The position numbers and the translations under genes are program-made. Of a stretch of 64,000 nucleotides of DNA, positions 44,103-53,539 are shown piece after piece; position 1 is the stretch's first letter; every line of letters starts with the position of its first letter. Source of the stretch: Theobroma cacao. Taxonomy: Eukaryota; Streptophyta; Magnoliopsida; Malvales; Malvaceae. Location: contig NC_030850.1 of the NCBI RefSeq assembly GCF_000208745.1, forward strand, positions 15,753,609 to 15,817,608. The letters run 5' to 3'. The notes under the pieces were generated by a model that did no database searches, was not told the origin of the DNA, and saw only the letters and a program-made list of their open reading frames with translations.

Positions 44103-47031
44103 TGTCAAACCCTGTTCTATAAAATAATTACGACGTCAGTTACATGCTCAATAGAATGGTTACATATTTAGGAAGTTTGAGAAATCGTTAAAAGACGATA
44201 TTACCCCTAATGGTATCATTAAGTCGATTAACCTTCAACTAGTTCAAATAGGAATTTTAAGGAGAAATTAAGAGTTTCACAATTTACGGATGACTCAAAA
44301 TGGTAATTCAGAGTTCGAGGATCAATTTGGAGTCAAACTGAAATTTTCACTATCTAGGCGTAAAATGGTCATTTGCCATTTGGGGACAAAATGAAAATTT
44401 TTAGAAAAGATTTTTTTAGTCAATTTGACTTATTGGAGTATGATTTGAGGTTTAGAAGTGAAAAAGTTTAATTTCAGTGATTTTTAGAGTGTAGGGGTAA
44501 AATCGTAATTTTTCCAACTACAGACAAAATTTGAGATTTTGAGAGAATTTAGATCACATTTGACAAATTGGAGAATGGTATGAGTATAAGGGATGAAAAA
44601 TATGTCTATGGGCAATTTTTTAGTTTTTGGGGTAAAATGTAATTTTTGACTTTTACGGGGGTAAAAGTGTAAATTTTAAAAATTACTTCACCAAGACTTT
44701 GGATAAGTCTGAGAATTTTATCTAAGTTATGGATATTTGAAGGAATAATGTGTGGTGGAGATTTAAAGCTTAAAAGATAAGAATTTTTAAAAATGGACCA
44801 ATAATGTAGTGACATGTGGCAAGTTTAGGTTATTATATTATTTAACTATAAAAATCAGCCCACACCACCATTTTCTCTTCATTTGGCTGGCCATAGCAAG
44901 AAAACAAAGGGGAAAAGAAAAACAAAAATCTTGGTGGAGAAATTCAAGGGAAAATTGGTGAAAATTCAAGGAAACAAGTGACAAAAGGTAAAATTTCTTG
45001 ATTTTGACTTGTGATCTACCTTTCCCATGCTTTTCTCATTATTTTTCATGGTTAGATTTCATGTTTTAATGGTGAATTCATGGCTGCCCAAATGGGTATG
45101 GAGAGAGAATGAAGTTAGATTAATTTGATTTTAAGTTATGTTAGTGTTTTAAGTTAGTTTAGCATATTTAGAAACAAAACAACAGGAAAAGAATTCATTT
45201 TCCTCCATTACCATTATTGGCTGAATTTTTTAGGGGAATATTGGCTGCTGATCTTGATGTTTATTTGAGGAATTATGATGAATAATGATGAATTATGAGC
45301 CTAGAAAAATAATGAGAATTTTTGGAGCAAAAATACGAATTTTTACCCACTAGGGGTATTTTTGTAATTTGCTATCGACTGATAATTTGCACCACACTGA
45401 GGAACATTAAGTCAATTTGGGTGCAATTGAGGTATAGAAACTGAAAAAAATTAATTTGGGATTAAATTGGACGCGTTAGTAATTTAATCGGGTAATAGGC
45501 TGAATTAGGTCAGCACCGCATTTAAGCGGTAGTCGGATAAGTTGCATGTCATATCATACATATACACCGAGCCTGAATTGATTTTATAATGGTCAAGCAT
45601 TAATGTGGTGAATTATGTATTGTACATTGTGGATAGGTGGTGAGCAAATTACACTAGTAAAAGTATAGAGATTGTGCTTGAAGATTGGGGTTAGGAGTAT
45701 ATCGACTCCTAGAACTGTGAGTGGACAATTTATCGTCTTAAATATCTAGAGTAATTATACTTATTTGATGCTTTTATTGAATGGTGAGTTTAAACTATAA
45801 AATATTATGTTTTCCAATTAAAATATTTTTTAATAAAAATGAGATTTATACTAGTTTTGAAATCAAATATTGTTTTGGGAAAATTAAGTATATGGAGACT
45901 GTGTTGAATTTATGATTTTATATGTTATTGAAATTGTGGCTTATGACACTATAGTAGCATGATGGCTAAATTTTTGGGGTTGGCATTAAAATATGTGAAC
46001 AGGTTTGGATTGGTCTCGGTAGACTGGATTAAATTTTATTCACCATATTATGCTACTGGAAATTTTATGGGTCTGGTGGTATATTAAACGGTCACTGCAG
46101 TGGTGGGGGTTTCCGTGGATTGCCTATAAGAGGGGCACGGTAACCTAATTATATAACTACCTCCGGGGGGAGATGTTGGATGAAGTATCTCCTGAGGTAT
46201 GATTTGAGTGCACCTCACGTTCGGGCCACCACTTGAGAGTGAGACTCAGCCAACGCTAAGGAACGGCTATGTGTCAGATGTGAAAACATGTTTATGGGTA
46301 TGGGTCATTGAACAGCTTTGGCGGTCTCAGTGGGATACCTTGACGAATGTACCCACTAGAATGATTCTGGCAGGGGCCAAGTTTAAGAAATTCATAAGCC
46401 GAGAAATTTTGATGAAAGGAAATTGTTTGGTATAGATTGAAATGAATTTTGTGTTATGAACATTATTGAGATATAACGTTTTTATATTGTCTCCATCTAC
46501 TCGGCTTTAGATGCTTTTGATGGTAATTGTTTACTCACTGGGATTATGCAATCATAATCTCACCCCTCTTCCTATCCATTTTTCAGGCTCAGGACAGTTT
46601 GTTGATAGTTGATTAAGACGAGAATTAATCTCGGAGTTGCATCCTAGAAAGTAAGGGTTCGTAGTGTTACATTTTCTTAGTCAGTTGAGGGCTCACGTGT
46701 CACTGTAAAAGTAATTTTATTCTTCAGTTATTTGATTTAAAGTATGTATGAATATATTTAGCTTTTACACCATATTTTTGGCGAGTTTCAGTATTTTCGA
46801 AGAAAAATGACGAAAATACCCCTATGAGCCAGAAAGTAATATTTTATTGTTTTGATTTGGAAATGACTTATAATTTCTTGAAATGTGAGATTTAATAACT
46901 GTTGCTCATCGGTGAGATGCAGAAGCTGATGCTAAGCCTTGTGGGGTTTCGATCAGCATTCGGGGTATTAAGTGCCTATCGGGACGTCGCGGTGGTTGTC
47001 ACGGGCTCGATGAGAGTTCCGGGTCGTGACA
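44103..47031 (+). repeat. Solo LTR of family T, with ATATA target duplication
   Basis: 2929 bases from TGTCAAACCC to GGGTCGTGACA, flanked by ATATA on both sides (44098-44102 and 47032-47036). No internal domains. Same orientation as 1-2483, opposite to the copies at 29649 and 53540. The ORF at 46208-46435 is a chance frame in it. Confidence 0.9.
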
Positions 47032-47220
47032 ATATATACATAAAGAGAAGTTGTGAGATTAGAACTGCTTGAAACGTAGATATATTTTTTTAATTTCATG
47101 TAATTAAGGACAAACCTATATTGTTAATTAAATTATTCATGAAACTATGATTATTAATTAACTTATAATATCTTTTAATATATATTTTATATATTGTGTT
47201 AATTTATAAGGAATATAATT

Positions 47221-47525
47221 TTTTTATAAGGCATCGTTTCATGGATATATAAATTTGTACAGTAACAATAAGGGAACCAAAAAAACCTTGTCATAAAAGC
47301 AGAAAACATATTAACAGCCTTAGTGCCTATACATAATCAAGGGCAAGATCTGTAACCAATAAAACATAAGGAAAAAGAATCCCTGATACTTTTGAATTTG
47401 ACACCATGAGAAAACAAGATTGTAAAAACAGAGAGCTTCGATCTTCAACTCAAGCAACGGGATAGTCAAAAACACATCAATAAGACAAGATTACAAAGAA
47501 AGAGAGTTCCGATCTGTAGCTCTAA
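47221..47525 (-). mobile_element. Short poly(A)-tailed retroposon, 305 bp
   Basis: Flanked by the 13-base duplication AAGGAATATAATT (47208-47220 and 47526-47538). On the minus strand it ends in about seven A. The first 130 bases contain two related blocks, AGATCGGAACTCTCTTTC and AGATCGAAGCTCTCTGTT, about 70 bases apart. I see no clear tRNA-type A and B boxes, so it may be a 5'-truncated LINE end, a retrocopied mRNA end or an atypical SINE. Confidence 0.65.
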
Positions 47526-47698
47526 AAGGAATATAATTACTATTATATATATATATATATATACATTTAGTATATATACTTTAAACATAAACATATTTAC
47601 TTTCTATTTTGAGTTAACATTACAAAATTATAACTTATAAAATTATTAATTATAATATATATACATAAAGAGAAGTTGTGAGATTAGAATATTTTTAG

Positions 47699-48205
47699 TG
47701 TCATGGATCCCACATCACTAAAAGATGGGGTGGGTCTTGGGTATATAAACATGGACCTTCCACCACCTATCAAGCATGTCTTTTCAGATGAGAATGTGGC
47801 CTCATGATTTATAGACTGACTTAAACTCTATTGTCAGAGTTTAAAGGTACACGAAGTTAGGCTTAAATTATGACCCATGACGTTTGGTATCAAAGCAAAC
47901 CCAAATCTTTACTATTATGAGACTCCCATGAAAGATACAAAGGTCAAGTTAAACTTAGACTAGTGTAATAGTTTATCTTCTCTATGGGTAAAAAGCTAGT
48001 GCAACGAGGGCATTGCGTAATTGGGTGGGGTCAATGGTCACGAATCCCACATCACTAAGAAATGGGGTGGGTCATGGGCCTTCCACCATCTATCAAGCAT
48101 TTCTTTTGGATTGGAAATGTGGGCTTGTGATTTATAGGCTTACTTAAACTCTATTTTTAGAGTTTAAAGCCACACGAGGTTAGGCTTAAAGTCTGGCACG
48201 TGACA
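47699..48205 (+). mobile_element. TRIM-like miniature LTR element
   Basis: Two direct repeats of about 180 bases (47699-47882 and 48035-48205; shared GATGGGGTGGGTC, CACCTATCAAGCAT and TTAGGCTTAAA) enclose about 150 bases. TGGTATCAAAGC at 47885-47896 differs at one base from the iMet primer site and lies directly after the first repeat. GGGTGGGG before the second repeat is a possible purine tract. Flanks TTTAG and TTTGG could be a diverged target duplication. No coding capacity. Confidence 0.7.
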
Positions 48206-48266
48206 TTTGGAACCGAGCTATATTTTTAATTTCATGTAATTAAGGACAAACCTATAGAGTTAATTA

Positions 48267-48340
48267 AACTTGTAATGTTGTTGCCTTGTTGTAAACTTGT
48301 AATGTTGTTGCCTTGTTGTAAACTTGTAATGTTGTTTAAG
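48267..48340 (+). repeat. 27-bp minisatellite
   Basis: Two and a half copies of CTTGTAATGTTGTTGCCTTG plus TTGTAAA, beginning at 48269, 48296 and 48323. Confidence 0.85.
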
Positions 48341-48692
48341 TTATTATTTGGATATTTGTTTTTAGTTATTTAGATTGACATTTGAGATATTTATTTTTTA
48401 TTATTTAAATATAAATGTTGTTGTTTATGTGCTTTTCATTAGTGAATTATATGGAATATGGATGGAAAATATTGTTGTATATGGATACGGGTACAAATTT
48501 GGGTTCGGGCTATTAGTTGTAAAATGATCATAGTTTTGATTATAGAAAAATTATCAAATTTACTCGAACACTATTTGAATGATCTTTGACAAATTCTTGA
48601 AATGATTTAGCTCTCATACATTTATTCTTACATGATTACCAGCTTGATTATTTTAGCTGCATGAATTCTTATAGCCATTGAATTATCATACA
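48341..48692. other. AT-rich spacer without gene
   Basis: T-rich DNA between the minisatellite and the copia-2 LTR. GGATACGGGTACAAATTTGGG near 48484 is the only GC-rich patch. I see no ORF or repeat boundary. Confidence 0.5.
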
Positions 48693-49941
48693 TGTTGGTC
48701 CCAAGTAAATATACCAAAGGGGGATGAGTAACACTTTTTGGCTCTAACTAAAATTGACTTCTAATTGGGAATAATTATAAGAAAAAATAAAAATTTAAAA
48801 AAGAATGAAAAACTAAAAATAGAGCAAACAATCACACAAGAATTTATAGTAGTTCGGTCCAAGACCTACATCAACTACCTTATTTGTTCAACCAAGGATT
48901 TTCCAAATAATAGCACTATGAATAGTAAAATTCACAAGCTTTCACCAAGCTTTTACAATGGCTTTTACTAAGCTCAGCCAAAACTTTTCACAATGATTTT
49001 GACCGGAATCAATCAAAACCCAACAATTAACTTTTGTAGGCTAAGTTAGAACCCATACACCCAATCAAGCAATCCAAGCTTGAATAAATCCCTTAGAGTG
49101 TCTCGCACACTCTAAGCATACAAGGAGATGAGAAATGAAGGTGTACCTATGATCACTGACTTGATCTAAGTGATACAAAGTGAAGTGCTTATCTCAAATA
49201 CAAAGATAGGAGTGAAGTGTAGTAAAAGTGCAGAGAGTTTTTACTAGTTTTTGAGCTTTTTTTGGACTTGGAAGCCTTAATTTTATTTCTAGCCATTGGA
49301 AGCCTCTTAAATACTTGAAAATCAGCTCTGATTGGTGTTAGGCAGTTTTTGACCATTGGAAATAGTTTGGTGGCAGTTCTGGCCATTAATCAGTCTTCTA
49401 GTACTCAATTTAAATTTTCTGATAGAATAATCTTACTTGACTAACTGCACTCTTAGTCAACTAAGTCGTTTCTGTTTTCAGATCCCAATTTCTGGCAATG
49501 AGCACTTAGTCGACTAACTTCCTTCTTAGTCGATTAAGTTGTTTCTGTCTTGAAGTCCAAATTTCTAGCAGTAGGCTCTTAGTAAACTAACTTACTTCTT
49601 GGTCGATTAAGTTGGTTTTGTCTTGAAGTCTAGATTTATGGTAGTGGACTCTTAGTCGACTAACCCATTTCTTGATCGACTAAGTCTTTTCTGTTTCTTA
49701 ATACTCTTGAGCCCGCCAACATCTGATTCAAATTTTAGCTGACTAACCCTTTATTATTCAACTAAGGAGCTTCTGTTTTGTTGATCAATTGTGGCTTCCT
49801 ATACATATAATTTTTGATATGTCCCTTGGAATAAGTTATTTATCATTGGCATACAATTCTTGTCTTGCATACTCAAAAAGAAATATTAGACACAAATGAA
49901 TAATAATGTTTTATTATCATAAAAAATTAATGAAGCCAACA
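48693..49941 (-). repeat. Copia-2 3' LTR
   Basis: On the plus strand TGTTGGTCCC...AGCCAACA; 1249 bases, matching the copia-1 LTRs. Between 49440 and 49760 at least three tandem units of about 72 bases each carry a pair of TTAGTCGACTAA-type motifs. The TATA region reads AAGTATTTAAGAGG on the minus strand near 49308. Confidence 0.88.
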
Positions 49942-49952
49942 ATCTCCCCTTG
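49942..49952 (-). other. Copia-2 polypurine tract
   Basis: The minus strand reads AAGGGGAGATT directly before the LTR start TGTTGGC; it is one G shorter than in copia-1. Confidence 0.75.
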
Positions 49953-50634
49953 TTTGATGACGACAAAACATTCCTTAATTAATAGTGCAGTGTCCATTTA
50001 ATCTTTTTAGTTCTGCACAAAAAAATGAGAATTTTTCCCCTAAGTGAGTGCTCCCCCTTAGTGTGTGCTTATTTTACTTATTCATTTCAATAAATTTTTA
50101 TTTATGTCATACAGACAATGACATTAGACATTCAGAATATATTTATGTTGACATATAATGTGATCAACAATAGGTGACTGGTTGACAAAATATCATTAAT
50201 ATTTCAGCTGTGTCTGTCAATAACATATTGTTACCAGATTTTATCTATACCATTTTTCATTCAACAAACATAGTATAATTTACATCCATATACATTCACA
50301 AACATAATCCATTCACATTCCATTCACAATATCATTGACAGAAATTGGTTATCATCATAACAGCCTAATATCAGTACCAATTCTCAAAACAGTAGCAAAC
50401 AAACTCAAGAACAAATTTAACCATCAGCAAACAAATAATATAAGCAGCTTAACAGCATCTCATTTTCAACACAATAACATAAACCACAAAGTTAAATCTA
50501 GATGTTCAATTGACAACAGAACAAAAACAACAGAAAAAAATAATCATTGTTTTGTTCCTAAACTGCCCCTAGTTCTCCCTTAAACTTTTTACCATAATTC
50601 TCCCCCTTTTTGTCATCTCAAATCCTAAGGAGGC

Positions 50635-52533
50635 TCAATCATCTTCTGAAGAGGGTGAAGGGGTAGATTCATCCATGCAATAAAAAACATTAAGGGGTTT
50701 AAGAGATGGTTCTGGAGGTGATTTATGTGGTGAGGGTTCAGGGGATGATTTATTAGAAATTTCAAGGGGTTCTTGAGGAGAAAAGATGGCTGATGGTCTT
50801 GCTTTTTCAACTATTCTAGAGGATTTCCTTCTCTTGAGGAATTTGGTCTTGGTTGCCATTGTCTTCATGCCTTTACCAGATGGTTTAGACTTGGCTTGTG
50901 GAGCAGCAACAACTTTTTCTTTTCCTTTCCCATATTATTCCTCTGTAACTGAAGCTGGTTCAGGGGATTCTCTTAGAGATACTGACTTTTGTGTATTCCC
51001 TTTAGCTGCTTCCTTTATAGCTTGTTCTTCTCTAACCATTTAGTGGAAGACATCCATTATTAAGACTTCCTCTGAATTGAGAAGATAAGGTTGCTCTTGC
51101 TGTGGTTCATGATGAGATGGAGAATTTTCATCATATGAGTCAAGCACCTTGGTATCTTGTTCTGATTCGGCTTTCTTTTGTGGCTCAAGTGAGGAGGATT
51201 TCCTTGGTTGATCAACTTTAGGTTTATGACCCTCGGCTTGAAAGGTAAAGCCTTCAGCATCCTGTCTTGCTGGTGCAGGGCTTGTTGTGGTAGAAGTGTC
51301 TGTAGCTGCAGGTTCAGTAGGCATTTTTCCTTTTTCCTTCAGCACTTTTTTTAGTTCTGCCAATTTTTCTTCAATTTTCTGCATCCTCACAGCCTGATTA
51401 GTAAGCTTTCCATCCATTCACATGAGTAGATTGAAAACCATTTCATTAAAAAACTGTGAAGGGGATGCCTCTGACTGAACAAGGAGAAAAGACTCTCCTC
51501 TTAGAGTGACCTTGGAGGTTTTAACAAATTTTTCTCCATCAAGCTTATACCCCATCTTAGGCAGACTCCCAAGGTAAATAGCTTGGTCTCTGCTCTTCAC
51601 TTTATCCGATTCATACCTAGAGCTACAAATTCCCTTTTTCTGTACCAATGATGTAATGATATTTCCATAAGGCAGATTTATTTTTTTCAGTCGACAAACT
51701 CCTCTCATTCTCTCAATCATGAATCTGCCTAGATTAAGTGGAGCACCATTGAAGGCATGCTCCATTAGCCATAAGTCTTGAAGACTAATGTAGCTAAAAC
51801 TGCCACCTCTTCCATGAATGTTAGCAACAATAAAGTAATGGAAAATTCTAATTTGTAGACTTTTAGTTAGACCAACATTACTCTTTGATGAATATTTTTC
51901 TTTCCTCCCTGTAATTATCTCCCACAAAGAAGTGGGATCATAGTTTTTAGGCATTTTAAAGTCACCATTTTCACTTTCAATTTTAAGCAGATTTCCTAAA
52001 TCAGGAGCAATTACAACAAATTCCTTTCCATTTAAAAAGACATTCAGACTATCATCAATATAATCATCAGAATCCTCAAGTTCATCCTTATCTAAGGCTA
52101 TGCTAGCATAAAATTCTTTCACCAAACTAACACTATAGGTTCAATTCTTAAAAGTGCTAAAATCCTTCAGTTTCATTTCTTCAAAATAACATGATAAAAC
52201 AACTTGAAATTCAGGTGACTCATCAAAACTACTCCAATCAATAAATTACCACAAGTAATAGGGGCATTCTCTATCTTTTTTGAACCTATCCTCACGAAAT
52301 TTATTTCTAAATTTTGAGAATGAAGTTTTACCTTTCTTGGATGATTTTTCTTTCTCTTTCTTCTTCTCAAATTTATGTTTATTCTCTGTTGGCTTTTTCT
52401 CAATTTTCTGAACCACAAAGGCAGACTCAATCTTTTTCTTCTCTTTCTGTATTTCAACTTGTGGATTGTCCTCCATTGGCTGCTTCCCCTTTTTCTTTTC
52501 CAAAGTGTCTTGAGATTATCCCAATTTTGCCAT
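50635..52533 (-). pseudogene. Copia-2 third ORF, better preserved copy
   Basis: ATG at 52533 (codon 6 is TAA), about 630 codons, ending TGA near 50635 after SPSSEDD. Basic, Lys-rich N-terminal part to about 52250. One frameshift near 52250 and a stop near 52130 precede a clean 235-codon frame (52125-51418): VKEFYASIALDKDELEDSDD, FLNGKEFVVIAPDLGNLLKI, YDPTSLWEIITGRKEKY, FHYFIVANIHGRGGSFSYIS, LWLMEHAFNGAPLNLGRFMI, INLPYGNIITSLVQKKGI. A TGA at 51418, then MDGKLTNQAVRMQKIEEKLA, a short predicted coiled coil, and an acidic Pro/Ser-rich tail with a Lys/Arg patch (KTKFLKRRKSSR). No signal peptide or membrane span. It resembles, from memory, PF20167; particle or accessory role is only a guess. Confidence 0.72.
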
Positions 52534-52911
52534 TTGGTTTAAGAGATTTTTGATTCAGGGTTTTGTAAGTTTGTGAGGGGTGGGTTTCAGTTTCAGGTGG
52601 ATTAGTTTCAGAAGAAAGAAAATGTAGAGAAAATGAGTTAAGGGCAGTTTAATTTTCTCAAAGACCTTTTATCTCCCCCTCTTTAAATATAATTAGCAGT
52701 TTCCTATTTCAAAATTTGAAAATTTTCCTTTAAACTTAGTTTTTGCTCTGTTTTATTACCTAGTAAATAGTTTCTTTCCATTATTTTATTCCTCCTTCCT
52801 TTAACTAACTAAGTCTTATTATTTAAAGAGACAGAATGCTTTTAGTTGATTAAATGACTCTCTTAGTCAACTAAGTGCCTATTGTCTTTTGAGAAAATTT
52901 TAGAATTTTTC
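52534..52911 (-). promoter_or_regulatory. Copia-2 linker between pol and third ORF with U3-like module
   Basis: On the minus strand: ACTTAGTTGACTAAGAG and TTAATCAACTAAAAGCATTCT (52832-52880), then ATTATATTTAAAGAGGGGGAG (52675-52693, in part), then the ATG at 52533. The order and distances match 15434-15803 of copia-1. Confidence 0.45.
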
Positions 52912-53539
52912 TTAAAGCTCCTGCACATTAACCATTCTTAAATTTCTCCTAATCTCACAAAATCTTTCCTCATTCAAAGGCTTCATGAATATGTCAGCTA
53001 ATGGTTGTAGAGTATTAACAAACTTAATCTTAATATCACCTTTCACTACATGATCTCTAACAAAGTGATGCCTAATCTCGATATGCTTAGTCCTAGAATG
53101 CTGTATAGGATTTTTTGAAAAATTGATTTCATTTGTATTATCACAGTATATTGGTACGTTATTTATTGTTACTCCAAAGTCTTTTAGTTGTTGTTTAATC
53201 TACAAGATTTGGGCATAACAACTTCCTAGAGAAATATATTCAACTTCAATTGTAGAGAGAGCAACTGAATTCCGTTTTTTAATTGACCATGGCACAAGCA
53301 TACTACCTAAAAACTGGCAGGTTCCACTAGTGCTCTTTCTATCAGTTTTGCTTCCAGCAAAATTTGCATCTAAATATCCAACTAGATTAAAGGATGATTC
53401 TTTAGGATACCATATTCCTAAAGTTTGTGTATCGAAAAGGTATCTAAAAATTCTTTTAACAGCAGTCAAGTGTGATTCCTTGGGTTAAGATTTAAAACGA
53501 GCACGCAAATATACACTAGATTGGTTATCAGGCCTGTTG
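52912..53539 (-). pseudogene. Copia-2 RNase H end of pol
   Basis: The frame 53469-53200 gives MTAVKRIFRYLFDTQTLGIW, GYLDANFAGSKTDRKSTSGT, VALSTIEVEYISLGSCYAQI, matching copia-1 RNase H; LDANFAG keeps the Asp that copia-1 also keeps (YSDVDF). A stop after AQIL is followed by the terminal tract to TAA at 52912. The domain is cut on its N-terminal side by the family-T LTR. Confidence 0.85.

Larger units (their letters stand above)
43838..48340 (+). repeat. Tandem array of about 300-bp monomers, each invaded by another element
   Basis: Monomers begin TTTAATTTCATGTAATTAA at about 43838, 47083 and 48227. Monomer 1 is split by the solo LTR, monomer 2 by a short retroposon and bordered by a TRIM-like element, and monomer 3 degenerates into a 27-base minisatellite. 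Monomer 1 and 2 share AAGGAATATAATTACTATTA, TTTACTTTCTATTTTG and CATAAAGAGAAGTTGTGAGA in order. Confidence 0.7.
48693..53539 (-). mobile_element. SIRE-like copia element, 3' half (copia-2)
   Basis: Minus-strand copy of the same family as copia-1. It has its 3' LTR (48693-49941), polypurine tract, third ORF, the linker module and the RNase H end of pol. The rest of pol is cut off by the family-T element, which begins at about 53540; the remainder should lie beyond the window. The LTR is somewhat longer than in copia-1 because of extra repeat units. Confidence 0.88.

Noticed and set aside
46208..46435. A frame with ordinary-looking composition in the solo LTR, and the similar one at 1360-1608.
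   Set aside because: Both sit in the same LTR part, but the reading frames are not conserved between the LTRs.
47699..48205. Possible Cassandra-type element with a 5S rRNA-like LTR.
   Set aside because: I do not see the 5S internal promoter motifs in the repeats; only the general TRIM layout is supported.
43661..48520. A large hAT-type transposon running from GGGGATGGCAATGG to GGATACGGGTAC.
   Set aside because: The two ends are not inverted copies and no target duplication is seen.
50786..51043. An 85-codon plus-strand frame.
   Set aside because: It lies opposite the better supported third ORF of copia-2, which has a conserved counterpart in copia-1.
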